Source: Prinsepia uniflora
Lineage: Eukaryota; Streptophyta; Magnoliopsida; Rosales; Rosaceae
Length of the DNA: 64,000 bases
Assembly (NCBI GenBank): GCA_032719365.1
Contig: CM064867.1
Coordinates: forward strand, 64,044,136 to 64,108,135
Direction: 5' to 3'
The position numbers and the translations under genes were made by a program. A model generated the notes under the pieces. That model was not told where the DNA came from and made no database searches. It saw only the letters and a list, made by a program, of their open reading frames with translations. Shown one piece after another: positions 45,764 through 57,418 of the stretch; position 1 is the stretch's first letter; each line of letters starts with the position of its first letter.

Positions 45764-46200
45764 TTGAATGATTTGCTCATCACGCGGACTCATCGTCATC
45801 CTGATTCTCTCAAACTAAATTTTGATGGTTCAGTGATTGAGCAGACTTTACTAGGTGCTTCTAGTTTTATTATTCATGATGAAGCAAGTAATCCCACTTA
45901 TTGTTGTCCCTTATCCTTTTGTTCCTGCCGGTGTTGCTCTTACTAAGAGTAGATTGCTTTTAGATATAGCCTCCTCCAAGCAACTAAAAGCGGAATGTGT
46001 TCTGGAAAGCCAATTTTATTGCAGATGCGTTTGCGGGCACTCAAAGACAGCTCCGCTCCTTTCGTTTGGATCCATTCCATTCCTCCCACTGCCTTTCGTG
46101 CTCTCCAGTTTGACCATTGTATCCGAAAAAAGTCCAATCAAAATTGTGTTCAACTCACGCTTCCTTCAGAACAAATAATTTTTAGAAAGTTTATGGGGCA
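45764..46200 (+). pseudogene. RNase H-like (RVT_3) LINE-type relic
   Basis: Plus-strand frames carry LKLNFDGSVIEQTLLGASSF, the start of the plant RVT_3 RNase H fold in which the D of NFDG is the first catalytic Asp. After a frame change come VALTKSRLLLDIASSKQ and further on IHSIPPTAFRALQFDHCIRKK, the usual C-terminal end of such domains in plant LINE-derived proteins. Two frameshifts and missing acidic residues make it non-functional. It ends about 350 bp beyond the 3' end of the zinc-finger gene, in the opposite strand sense. Confidence 0.65.
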
Positions 46201-46547
46201 ATGAGCAACCTAGAGAACAGGAGTCTGGAGATGTGAGTCACATGACAGAACATACAATGCGATTGAAATAACCACCCTCTCCTTGGCAAGTGTAAAACAA
46301 CAAAACCACCGTCTCCTTCATTAAGAAAGGATGAAATTCTGATCCAAACAAATTTAACTTTGCCGGGAAAAAGATAGCAGAGCAATGTATTATCAAGTTA
46401 TCACTTAGCTGCATCACTAAAAATCATATAAATTAAAATATTTAGGGCCGGCCATAATTCGCTACAAACCAGCAAGTTTTTCATTCCCTTTCTCAATGTT
46501 GTGTTCTCAGGACAGCAAGCAAATTTAATCTTCAGTTCTGAGTGATC

Positions 46548-49500
46548 CTATTGACGTCTTCTCTTGGCTGGGTGTTCCTTGGATTTCTTAGCACCATATC
46601 TCATTCTCTGCATATTGTAGCATTCTTTTTAACAGACGTTTATACATTTATCCTAACTAAATTCAAAGATTGTGGCAAGTTTTTTTACCTTGTTTCTCGA
46701 CACCTTGTCCTTTCTTTGACTCTTCTTTCTTGGCATACCCTGGAATAAAGTAGCAGAGACCGGTTAGTTTCTTGCATGCACATGTGCCCATCAATCTGCT
46801 GGTTTATTTTAGAATATACAACAGACCAACCTGTGAATTAGCTAGAATTTTAGCATACAAAGCAGGGGTATCTTCTTCATCAATTTTCCCATCAGCGTTC
46901 AACACGGTTTTCAGCCTACCTTCTTTTAATAATTTCTCAGCCCGAGCATGCCCCTGAAATAATAACAACAATGCTATTAGTTACTGCCTAATGGCCTACA
47001 TAAAACCACATCAAAATGCTGGCACTTCTTCCTTTAAATGGCAGCTAGAAAACATAATAAAGCCGTATTAATCATGTTTGTTACATGCACCACTAATATC
47101 GAACCCTCCTAGAACCTCCACATTTGCCAGGACTGATAGCTTATCCCATTGTTGCAAACGTATAGATTCTATACTTCTGCATATATTCCCTAGAGGTTGG
47201 AGATAGCCCCATTTTATGAAGGCCAGAAACAAGTGTACACATGCACATTCTGATTTGGGGGCCATCAAAAATCAAAGAAAACTAACAGGTTGGAGGTTCC
47301 ATTTGGGCCAAGCTGCGTTTGCAAATCAAATTGGATAGGATCTGCTGACATCAAACCAGTAAATTTCTAGGATTCACTCCTACAGAACTAGGCATCGCAC
47401 CTATAGATCCCTAGAGCTTAGGCATCGCACCTAGGGTTAGGTTGCATCACAGAATCAGATGAGAACCTAAGCTCCACAATTTTTTATTCAATATTAAAAT
47501 CTCCTTCAAGGCTTTACAATGCTTGTTTATATACAGATCTAAATTTAAAATAGGAAAGAATCTTACTGGAAATTAAAATCTAATACTTACAAGAAAGAGG
47601 AAAACTAATCGTAGCCCTTTTAGAATTAAACCCGTAAAACTAAAACGTCCTTCACAATTCTGCATTATGTTTTCCAAGAAAAACAAAACAAAATGAGGCT
47701 TCAATCGACCTCGTGTTATGAGTTGAAGTCACAAAAGCTTTTCATGTTATGGTCTAGCTATGTTCAACTTCAAAACTGGTTATGTCAACACTTACTTCCA
47801 TCACCCCAAACAAAATGACTGATCTAGAATCTACATAATTTACTAGATTCTAGTACCCGGTAAAGGAAGATTAGAATATGGTGGTTTAAAAGTATGACAA
47901 CTTATTACTTTTTGTTGTTTGCAGTTACTGTAATCAGATGTTCAAACGCTCACTTTTAAGCAAATACCATACAGAAATCATTCTTGCTTGCCATAAAAGA
48001 GTAGTTGTCCTAATAAAAGTTTCATAGAACTTCCATTTAAATACTTTGATATTGAAAAAATGTTTACCCCACTTTCTCTATCTTCTTCTACATCTACTCA
48101 TTCTATCACATCTGTTTAATTTCCATTTTGCATTACCCGTTCTAAATATCAGAAATGATCTCATATTCAAAACAGTTGGAAGAAAGAAAAAGGAGTTCAA
48201 AGAAAACAGAGTTCATCACATACTCCTAAACATGAAAAATAGAATAATAAAAATAACTTGGCAAATAAAAAATTCACGCAACCCAATCCAAGTTTTCTTT
48301 TCTTTTATAATGTGGCTAGAAGACTTATCTTAGTGACAAACAATTGAGATAAGAAACAGAAAATATGATCTCACTCTTCAAGAGACATAATTATGCCACA
48401 CATCTTTTACCTTGGATTTGATATGAGCCCTTAAAGTCTCCTCATTCAAGCAGACAATTCTAGGGCATATCCTGCATTTGAAAGCTGATTTGCGTTTCAC
48501 GATACAGTCTGGGAAATCCACTGGTAATGATTCCTCAGCTGCAATGATAGTAGATTGTTCCTCTAGTAATTCTGAACCAATTTGACCAAAAAACTGAGCG
48601 GATTTAAGAGCTGGCTTTTCACCTCCCGTTGTAGCTTCATCATCACTTATTGGCAAACCTGACACAAAAAATAAACACAGATATCCACAAAGTTTAGTTT
48701 TCCCAAAAACTAGAAGCACTTTGGTCAAACATTAAGTTATAAAATGCACTCAGGAAAATCAAAGTTTTCATATTTATTTTACGAATAAAAATATCTCAGT
48801 GTTCATCTTGCTTGAATCCATAACCCCACAAATGAACAGAGGTAAAAGCAGAAACTTCCGATACTACTTCACTTTTAAACCTACAGAGATCATATACAAT
48901 GTACCATCTAGGGTACTAGATGGCCCAATTTTAACATTTGTATCAATGAAACCAAATGAAAATGTATCCAAGATTGCAAGAAACAGAAACTTGCAAGAAG
49001 TGCAAATGATGTGTACATTTAATATCACAATGATAACCAGAAGATAATCAAACTTGAATAACCACGTCTGCTATATCTCTATTTAGATCCTGGTTCTCTC
49101 ACTCATGACCACTACAAAAGTACAGCATCTAATTACGAGGTAAATTAGAAAGATAGCCAACGATGGGAAGAAAATTTGGAGTAGTTACAATTAGATTCCA
49201 ACATCCAACATTGAATTTAATTCAAAAATCATTCTGAAAAGATGGGTGCATCCTTTTATAGAATCCTTTGAAAACAAAAGGTTAGCAAAGTAAGACGTTC
49301 ATCAGAAATATGTTACTAAGTTCTACTTATGTGCAACACTATATTATCATAGAACCATTCTGAAAACAAAGGTGCGTGCTTCTATAGGTTCCTGCAGGCA
49401 AGAGTAGTAAGTTAAGAATTTCAACCCAGAACTCAAAAATTACCTGCACTAACCTTAACTACAAACTTCGAACTTTAATTAAAGAAACTGTGTTTATACT

Positions 49501-50855
49501 TTCACGTAAGAATATAGTTAAGGGCCTCTTCCATCAATCACTCCACTCCAGTGTAATGGACTTTAGATTCATCAACTTGGAACATAACAAAGTTCCTGCA
49601 CTCCATTCTGTTCTTTCTAAGGATGGACTATAGTAAACAAGAAGTGAAAACTTCAAGCCTGATGACAGAACCTTAGATGATTATAATCCCGCCCAGAAAG
49701 GTGACACATTTTCACACCTACAGCAACAGAATTCCACAAATCAATGTTTTCATACTGAGGGTTCCAATCCCTCTCTATAGTACCAACCAAAGTTCAGTTT
49801 CAAAACATGAGTTTAACCAACCACTGGGAGAAAATAATAACGCCATCCTATCTCCACTTACAACAACAGAATAAGGTAACCAATGATGGATCCCCAAACC
49901 AAATATCACGCAAAAAAAGAATCGAAAAAAAATCTAGGATGAAAATTAATTGGTCCCACTATCCCCTAGTTAAGCATGCCAAACTTCAAAATGACCTTTT
50001 ATGCAGTATATGACAGGACTTCTGACAGGAAAAGAAAGGGGAGCACGTCACCTTATACTCCCAATTCCCAAGACCCAATACTAATTTCTGAGATAATAAT
50101 AGGAGAATATAAATCGAGACCAATCACAAAATATTTAACTCGTCTCACCAGGGCTATGCCTGTGAGTGATGTCAGGTTCTTCCACATAGAAAGAAGCAGA
50201 AGATTATTTTAACACTGACAACTTCAACCATTTTTCTCATTCTTAGAGAAAGAAGCAGAAGATTATTTTAACATTGACAACTTCAACCATTTTTCTCATT
50301 CTTTTTATACAGACTTTTAAACATAGGTGGGATATAATGGTTGTTTTTTTTTATCAATACACAAGAGATTAAATTGAATCAAGGAAAGTAGATAACAACA
50401 ATGACAAACGAAACATTATAACCGCATAAAGCTATGCAAACAAATCAAACTTCACTGACATAAAAAATAAAAAATAAAAGGCTTAACTTGTTTCAAACAA
50501 ACCTACCTGATGAGCCAAGATCAACTTCGTTTGCTGAATCATCCTCACTCTGACATCCTGGAAACCAAGGATAGAACAAAAGAGCCAGTGGAGCAAAATT
50601 AATCAGTACTCACAAAACCAAATATATCGACAAAGCATATATGTTTAACAAATTAGAATATAAGGCGGTAAGGATGAGGAAACCAGAAGAGGGAGAGCAA
50701 GAGTGAGCATCTTTCTTGAGTTGTTCAACTTCATCATTCTCCGAGTCTTCTGAGGCTTGTGGTTCTTCTATTTCAAAATCCGAGGAGGATGAAGATGGAT
50801 CCGAGGGAGCATCTCTGTCCCCATGGTCTAGCTTGTAGTATCGCCGCTTTATCAT
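46548..50855 (-). CDS. Single C2H2 zinc-finger protein, six exons, 234 aa
   Basis: The only intact host gene seen. Exons on the minus strand: 50855-50684, 50557-50507, 48658-48411, 46953-46831, 46739-46689, 46607-46548. All introns are GT-AG and the spliced frame totals 705 nt with no stop before TAG. The N-terminus MIKRRYYKLDHGDRD leads into an acidic Ser/Asp/Glu-rich part; the only finger is CRICPRIVCLNEETLRAHIK plus a His contributed by the next exon (C-x2-C-x13-H-x5-H), so it exists only after splicing between exons 3 and 4. Then HARAEKLLKEGRLK and a Lys/Arg-rich C-terminus (AKRRRQ), which suggests a nuclear or nucleolar protein. I recognise a plant-conserved family with this layout but no assigned function or symbol. 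Exon 4 begins Gly where Arg is usual. Introns 2 and 3 are 1.8 and 1.5 kb and hold no obvious transposon. Confidence 0.85.
50188..50304. repeat. 59-bp tandem duplication in intron 2
   Basis: Two copies starting AGAAAGAAGCAGAAG, with one C/T difference. Recent local duplication. Confidence 0.9.
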
Positions 50856-51755
50856 CTTGCTTCACGAGTTTAACTCAGTTACAGAGCTCGAAGCGGCAAC
50901 AATGGACGATATGGCGTCGCCCGAGCGGCTACGTAGTTGGGACTTGGCCAGGTTAAACTTAAAACCTTCTTTTTCAGATCACAAAAAAAAAAAAGGACTT
51001 TTTTTTTCTTTGTTCTTTTCTCGTTTCTGGCGGGTGTCTGAAGTTCTGCGTAGATAAATTCTAGGCGGGCTTGATTGGTATGTTTAGTCTAAAGATTTGA
51101 GTGGGCTAGCCCACCTCAACTATGGGCTTGGGCTTCACTGTTTTGAGGTCCAAGTATTTTGGATATAATTTTGTTTTGGTCATTAAGCCTTAAAAAAAAA
51201 AACAACAACAATTTGATCATTGTGTTTCACAATGCTAATCCCAATAATCTCCATCAGCTCCTTATGTTTTTTTGTTTGCGAGCACACTGGTGGGTGTCAC
51301 GAGCAAACCCCATGGCTAGAAATTTTAATGAATTGGATTATAGCAACTTAATGATTGAGTTTTGCAAGGGATGGAGCACCCTTCTACTTCAATAGTAGAT
51401 TTTTCCCGTAATCACTGGTTTTCAAAGTGAAGATTTAAAGAGACTCCCTTAAAGTTAGAAAAAATCTACATATCAGAAAGAAAAGAAAAAATCTGAATGT
51501 TCAAAAGTACAAGACAACCAAATTCTACGGTATATTCAATAATACCAATATGAAATAATACAATATATTCAAATATTGAAAATCTAAGTGTTCAAAAATC
51601 ATTGATTAGTAAGGAACAAAGCAACAACCAAACTCAAAGGAGTACGCAAAAAAACATTCAATTTCAAATAACTTTTGGCCAAAATTGAAATGAAGGAAAA
51701 TAGAAGCTTTCCTTTAACAATAGAGTATGCAAATCGGTCTATACTCAAGACGAAA
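50856..51755. other. Upstream region of the zinc-finger gene, no other gene seen
   Basis: The first 200 bp upstream of the start codon are GC-richer and presumably hold the 5' UTR and promoter; no clear TATA box was found. Farther on are A runs and AT-rich sequence. Confidence 0.4.
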
Positions 51756-52207
51756 ATGTAAGGAGATTCAAAGTTTTGCCACAAGAGACTTTGGACACTG
51801 GATCAAAGCCTAAACAAGCTACATAAAAAAAAAAAAAAAAAGAATTTGTTCTTGGATTGTCTAATATCCAAGATTGTGAAGAAATTTGTGATGATTGTGC
51901 ACTTGGAAAGCAACACAGGGATTCATTTTCAAAGGACCAAGTATGGGGTGCTAAAGCTCTATTGGAATTTATCACACTAATGTTTATGGACCGGTGAAGA
52001 ATTCTACTCAAGTTGGAAACATGTACTTCTTAATCTTTGGGCATCATTTTTCACAAATGGCTTCGGTTTTACTTTCTAAAATAGGAATCAGAAGTGTTCT
52101 CAATATTTAAGAAGCTTCACGTTATGGTTGAGGAACAATCTGGAAATTTGATCCAGGTTCTCAACATTCAGTAGAATGGAATGGCTTAGAGAAAAAACTA
52201 AACCATA
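51756..52207 (+). pseudogene. Ty1/copia integrase relic, N-terminal part
   Basis: Plus-strand text gives DCEEICDDCALGKQHRDSF, the end of the copia GAG-pre-integrase zinc-binding domain (C-x2-C-x-LGK-x-H/F-x-F usual). It is followed by broken integrase core (TLMFMDR, then GNMYFL in another frame) and the RTIVE-like end near 52200. Stops and frameshifts are frequent. A hAT transposon interrupts it, and it resumes at 57411. Confidence 0.75.
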
Positions 52208-52215
52208 GTTGAAAT
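52208..52215. repeat. hAT target-site duplication GTTGAAAT (left)
   Basis: It matches GTTGAGAT at 57411-57418 with one difference; the duplicated site encodes the VE of the copia integrase. Confidence 0.75.
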
Positions 52216-52432
52216 TAGGTCTAGGCACGGTTCGGTGTTGTACGAAATTTGTCGGTATGAGAACCATACCATTTAATTTTAACTGATTTGGTATAGTTCT
52301 GTATTCCACATTTTGAAAGTGAAATTGGATCGTACAATACTGATTAAGTTAGGTCTAGTTTCGATTTTGAGTAAAAAATTTATGGAATTGTGAAATATAA
52401 TTTTCAACCCTCTCTTCAACCAACTTACCTTA

Positions 52433-52456
52433 CATATATATATATATATATATATC
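52433..52456. repeat. Microsatellite (TA)n
   Basis: About 12 TA units. Confidence 0.9.
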
Positions 52457-52839
52457 ACATTATTCAATTCAATAACAATATCATCAAGTCATCAACATAA
52501 CGCACACATCAATACATCAACACAATTCAACATCATCATCAACATATCAATTACTAAATTGTCATCATCCGCACACATACACTAAATTGCCATACAATAC
52601 ATACAATCCAAAATCATAAACGAGTTACAAAATTACATCTTCGAAATGGCAAAAAAAAAAGAAACAATATTAAATTTTGCTTCACTTCTTCCCACTTCAT
52701 ATGTTTGTAGGCTTCCAAACATTTTTGTATTCGGCAATTGAAAAATATCAAGAATTAATTTACACATCTAGAAAATGAAAATTAACATCACAATCTAAAA
52801 AATATTGAATACTTAAGAGGAAAGTTACCTTATTTAATT

Positions 52840-53260
52840 GTTTCATAAAACTCAAGTTCTTCAATTGAAACCTCATCCTCCAAAGATTGAAAAATCCTAT
52901 CCCCTCGCAGCCAATTTTGCATGCAGATCAAAACTTCTATTGAAGGACTTAATAAACTCTAGGAATCATCACCCTTACACCTGTGCTGAACCAAGACTCA
53001 AAAACTACTATTGAAACTTGAGTGGCAAGCACATCATTTGAAATTGATACCAAGACTGGATACTTTGAACCATGTAACTTCCACCACAAGAAAATATCAA
53101 GGTCTTTACTTGTAAACTCCAAAGGATCCAACAAAAACTTATCAACTTTATGTGCTACCACTACTACCTCACACTCTTGCACAACCCTTATCCAATCATC
53201 CAAAATATCATCTTTGCATTCACCTCCACTCTCCTCTAAATTATCCCTCTAGAACTCTAC
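52840..53260 (-). pseudogene. hAT transposase C-terminal dimerisation domain relic
   Basis: The minus-strand frame has VVVAHKVDKFLLDPLEFTSK, then DLDIFLWWKLHGSKYPVL, IVVFESWFSTGVRV and, after a stop/frame change, IEVLICMQNWLRG. This is the classic hAT dimerisation block (E-x-YL-x-x-P, D-x-L-x-WWK-x-N, ASE-x-x-FS-x-G). E and WWK are retained and the ASES box is altered to VFESWFS. The N-terminal BED and catalytic parts are missing, so it is non-autonomous. Confidence 0.8.
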
Positions 53261-53607
53261 TTAGCAAAGTTGGTTTGCTGTTTTTCTCCTTCCACCTTCC
53301 CTCCATACTTCTCATACAACGACATTAACAATTCTTTTAGATCCTTAGTTACAAATTGAACCTCAAATCAGAATATATATGAAAGACAAGGAACAAGAAC
53401 TCCAAATGCTGTTAGATACTCGAATATAATAGATGATTTTTTAAAACCAAGGAAGAACATATGAAGCTACACTTAAACCAAGGAAGAACTTATAGAGAAT
53501 GCAAGTTTTTCAATGAGAATACCAATCAAGGAATGACAAAACCATTAACCAAGGAGTTTTCCAAAGACTCGTTCAAGTGGTCATTTACAAATACCTTTTA
53601 AGTACAA

Positions 53608-53902
53608 CGCATCAAGTCATTTGCAGTTCATCTATCTAATGTTTTGTAGCGAATTTCTAGCTAATTTAGGTTGAATCCCTTGGTACTTTGAATCCTCATC
53701 CAAATGCACCATTACTGATATCAATAAGGATTCAAGTAGTTATTTAAGAATATCGTTGAAGTATAATGCATCTGGTCATTTTCAGTTCCTCTATCTACTA
53801 TTTTGTAGGGAACTTCTAACTAATTTTGCTTCAACCCCTTGGTACTTGGAAACCCTCATCTAGATGCAGCATTACTATACTGATATCAATAAGGATTCAG
53901 TA
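53608..53902. repeat. Imperfect tandem duplication, period about 160 bp
   Basis: Both halves share GCATCNNGTCATTT, TTTTGTAGNGAA and CTGATATCAATAAGGATTCA with many substitutions. An old duplication within the hAT element. Confidence 0.75.
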
Positions 53903-55159
53903 TTTCAATCACTATTGGGTCCTAGATATACAGACGGGTTGTGTTGGATAAAATAGAGAACATAAATAAATATGAAACTTATTCTATTCAGTTTAACCTT
54001 ACAATTGCACAAATCGTGAAGATAGTATAGCAAATAAGAAAGAGTCGAATCCCACAACGACTTATACTAACGTTTAATCCACGTTCTTTTTTAGATTGAT
54101 TAATTAACTCAGAAACTTATTAACAATAAAATAAAAACACAACCGAGCACACACATGGGTTTTTTTTAATAAAATAACAAATAAATAAACTAAAATAAAA
54201 CAAATAATAAAAATAATAAGTTAAGGCATTCAATCCACCACTGACCACAATTACTTCCTAGCTTTATTTTCTTAATCTAATTGTTATGCATTATGAATCT
54301 GATGCCCATGCAGAGGCCCTAATGTTAAGTCACTTTACATATGTGGTTCTCTCTTACTTAGCATATTCTAGGTGTGATGTGTACCTTACATCGTATATCC
54401 AATTTTATCAATAAGATGCCTGAAGAACAAAGAGAATTTAATGACATTGCACTATCCCGGGAAAAGTGATTTGCGGAACTAGAATGTCATGAATCAGATT
54501 ATAGGTAAGTTGTAAGCAACTACCTTCGATGTTAACAATTACAAGGAGATGGTCAGTCATACTAGCAATCATTCATCAATAGTCTATTGAAAGAAGTAAC
54601 CACTCATAAACAATAAACTACATGAAACAAGTAATCACAATTATATTCAACATGCTTAACAATATAAATCAAGAGTTAAAACCATATTAAATAAGAACCA
54701 TGGCTAGGGATTCAAGAAGCCCTAACCTGAAAAAGGATCTACAGAATAAAAGACAAGTGTTTTCACTCTTTGTATTTTTGAATATTTTGAATCTCCAATC
54801 TCTCCTCTAATTTGAAATTCCCTCCTCCCTCCACTCATTAACATAAACACTAGAACCTTTATTTATAGAAAAATTATTAATCTGCATACAAATAGAAGTT
54901 TACAATATATTCTAGGAAAAATTGGAGAAATGGTCCCTCAACTAAACCACTTTAGCAAGTATCCTTGTATTAAATTTTTGACTTTTTTATCCCTCATCTT
55001 CAGCCAAATCAACACTTTTAGTCGCCCCGTTAAAAAATCTCACTAACCCTATCAAATTTAAGGGTATATTTGTCCATTCTTGTATTGTCTCCTCCAATAC
55101 GAAGTCGTTTAGTGATTAATAAAAAATAAAAATAAAATCTCTCGCTCGCTCCCTCCCTC

Positions 55160-55440
55160 TCAATCGTAGAGAGTGGCGGTTTCATAGAGTTCGAGCACCA
55201 TGGCCAATGAGCCTTCGTTTTCGAAGACATTGAAAAGCTTGAGAATATTGGGGTGAGGAGCCAAAAGGGTCATGATTTTGGGCTCTTTCTCAAGGTAAGC
55301 GCGGTTGACGTCATCATTCGAAGACGATTTGTCGATGGTCTTGCAGGCGACGAACTCCGTCGTGTCGGGGTTGAAGGTTTTGATGATTGTGCTGAATCAA
55401 TCGCGACCAATTTCTTCAAACATCTGGTAGGAGTCTTTCA
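55160..55440 (-). pseudogene. Captured PEP-carboxylase-kinase-like fragment
   Basis: The minus-strand reading has QMFEEIGRD, an in-frame stop, FSTIIKTFNPDTTEF, then VACKTIDKSS, a EPKIMTLLAPHPNIL block and SLAMVLELYE before a stop. The pattern is the N-lobe of a Ser/Thr kinase: Gly loop (first Gly kept), the catalytic Lys of VACKTID, and the alphaC Glu of EPK. The IDKSS-x-x-DD and EPK-x-x-x-LL-x-HPNI spacing is as in plant phosphoenolpyruvate carboxylase kinases, where full length is about 280 residues. Only about 90 residues are present, without the C-lobe or HRD and DFG motifs, so it cannot be active. Confidence 0.65.
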
Positions 55441-55637
55441 ATGTGTCATACATTTGCGGGGGCGATTTTTTGGGCTCTTTGGGTTTCTGATTTTTTTGAT
55501 TTTTTTCTTTACTTCAGGTATTTTAGGCTCTATGGGCTTCTGGGTTGTGTTGAGTGACGTGAGGGAGCAGTGGCAACACCAATGATGCAACAAAGAGAGA
55601 TTGGGGTGGAGTGGCAAATGGCAGCAAGTAGTGACCT

Positions 55638-55787
55638 GGCGACGAAGTAAGTCCAGGGGGTGACAAATTGGTCCACGGTGGTCGTGTCTTCACCGTAGAC
55701 ATCTTCAACGCCACCGCCAGCGGCGATTTTGGAGTCGATGTCAAGAACAGAACCACCTTCTCCCAACTCCTTGAACGTGTTATCCAT
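55638..55787 (-). pseudogene. Captured NADP-malic-enzyme-like first-exon fragment
   Basis: From a Met at 55787 the frame reads MDNTFKELGEGGSVLDIDSK, then GGGVEDVYGED and FVTPWT. This is the N-terminal signature of plant NADP-dependent malic enzyme (GGGVEDVYGEDxATEDQxVTPW), normally followed by a SGYSLLRDP block. Here the frame shifts just past VTPW and the match ends. A frame of 92 codons (55530-55808) is open across it. Upstream of the Met in the same frame is MLIGSFK. It lies on the same strand as, and upstream of, the kinase fragment, so a chimeric transcript is conceivable. Confidence 0.7.
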
Positions 55788-56351
55788 TTTAAACGACCCA
55801 ATTAACAACTGGCAATTACCAACATAGAGATAAAACCCACTAACTTGTTGAGGTCAAAACTGCTTACGACAGAAGTAGTAGCAATAGCAGAAGCAGAAGT
55901 AATGCTTTGTGTTTGTGGTGCTGCAACTTTGTTTAATAAGGAAACAATTCAATGTACAGTGATGCGCAAAGACTTGATGAGGATTTTGGATGAGGATTTT
56001 GTTTTTCGTTTTGAATAATGATCAATTTACTGATGATGCACACTAGGTGTTTGCGAAAATTCCTAAGTGAGAAATTTCTTTTTTTGGTTCGAGCTAATGA
56101 CATGTAAATTTTTAAAAGGTGGTAGGTGTGGTTCACGTGAATTTTTAAGAGTAGAGATAGATTGCTCTTTTTCGTTTTAAGGTTGTTGTTTTCCTTCTTG
56201 CAATGTCTGTATGATGAATGAATATGGTGAAGCTGGAAGGAAAGGAATTGGCTATGAAATATTGATGCTACGGTACCAACAAAGAAACAAACAAATTCAC
56301 AATTTCAAATTTAGGACTCAAACTTTTGTCGAGAAAGGGAGAGGGAAAGGA

Positions 56352-56356
<5 letters not shown>

Positions 56357-56424
<68 letters not shown>
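56357..56424. repeat. Microsatellite (GA)n
   Basis: About 33 GA units inside the long-TIR element, after a GGGAGAGGGAAAGG lead-in. Confidence 0.95.
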
Positions 56425-56427
<3 letters not shown>

Positions 56428-57418
56428 TTGGTAAAAATTATATTTTAAGAGTATTTTCAAACTGAGTTGTAATTAAAATCAATTTGACATGAATTGACAA
56501 ATATGTCCTTGATTTTTAATAGAATCCATCAGTTTTTTTTTTATGGAGGGACTAAAGTGTTGATTTGGCTGAAGATAAGAGATCAAAAAAGTCAAAAATT
56601 GAATATAAGGACACTTTCTAAACTGGTGGTTTAGTTGAGGGACTATTTTTCCAATTTTTCCATAAATTCGCTAAAGAAAAAGTTTCCTAAACATTAAAAA
56701 AATCTAATTAAAAACCTTTACTACAAGTAAAATGACTTAAATTAATTATGTAAAAGGGAAATAGGATTGAAATCATTATACAGTATGGAGAACAAGTGTG
56801 AATACAAGTTACAAAATCCCTCAAAATATGCCTAAATCTTGAAATAAGTCTTCAGGAAGGATTTCGGTGGTTAACCATCGAAATTGGGTGGTCAAATGCG
56901 CAGTCAAATGATGGTCAATGAGGCAAGAAAGCTGGGGGCATAGGGAAAGCTTCAGTAAACGTGTGCCAAGATGTTGCAGACAAATTTAGCAGACACTAGT
57001 TGAATTCGAGATCAGCAGCGCTCAATGCACCTTCGACTCCTTTGAATTTAGGTTCGGTTGGTGGCTACCAAAATTTTTGTGCATTCTTCTTTCCTTCATA
57101 ACTTCTTCGTTACAACTTTGATTAGGTAATTCATTTGCTCAAATTCTCATAATTCCAAGCTCTATCTAGTTCTGCTTACTTCTCACAAAATAGATTATTT
57201 TCTCCAATTATATAGAACGAAATTTTAACAAAACACATGTAAAAGGGTATTAAATCAAGAATCAAAATACATAAACTATACCCAACTAAATCAATACGGC
57301 TTCGATACCGTACTAAACTTACATTTGTTTTACTATTTGGTATTTTATCGATATAGTTTGATCCAAAACAATATGATTTTGGTTGTTTGGTTTCATATGC
57401 CCAGCCCTAGTTGAGATG

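Larger units (their letters stand above)
54915..56661. mobile_element. Long-TIR (Mutator-like, Pack-MULE type) element with captured gene pieces
   Basis: Terminal inverted repeats of about 130 bp start GGAAAAATTGGAGAAATGG (left) and, inverted, GGAAAAATTGGAAAAATAG (right) and continue TCCCTCAACTAAACCAC and beyond. Flanking ATATATTCTA and ATAAATTCGCTA resemble a decayed 9-11 bp TSD; the paralogous LTR at 43302-44734 lacks the insertion at this place. The interior holds two host-derived gene fragments on one strand (55160-55440 and 55638-55787) and no transposase. Total 1747 bp. Long TIRs, the TSD size and captured exons fit the Pack-MULE class. Confidence 0.75.
53942..57286 (-). mobile_element. 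Second Athila/Tat-type LTR, split by a long-TIR element
   Basis: It parallels 43302-44734 phrase by phrase: TATTCAGTTTAAC, AGCAAATAAG-AAGAGTC, GGCATTCAAT-CACCACT, TTACTTCCTA, and TCATAATTYCAAGCTCTATC. Without the insertion it would be about 1.6 kb. The left end TGTTGG and right CCAAC are suggestive of LTR ends, but a TSD is not clear. No PBS or PPT adjoins, so it is probably a solo LTR. Confidence 0.5.
52216..57410 (-). mobile_element. hAT transposon with nested insertions, 5.2 kb
   Basis: The ends are TAGGTCTAGGCACGG and (reverse complement of the right end) TAGGGCTGGGCATATG, with an 8-bp TSD (52208-52215 and 57411-57418, one mismatch). The interior carries a broken transposase C-terminus (52840-53260), confirming the hAT class. 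Later insertions in it are an Athila/Tat-type LTR (53942-57286) and, inside that, a long-TIR element (54915-56661). The transposon itself lies in copia integrase. Confidence 0.75.

Noticed and set aside
45544..45783. 79-codon hydrophobic minus-strand frame
   Set aside because: No motif, no start context, overlaps the RVT_3 relic start; looks like a chance open frame in AT-rich DNA.
46542..46748. Hydrophobic 68-codon plus-strand frame that looks like a membrane peptide
   Set aside because: Antisense to exons 5 and 6 of the zinc-finger gene.
55253..55585. 110-codon plus-strand frame
   Set aside because: It is antisense to the kinase-like fragment, which has clear motifs on the minus strand.
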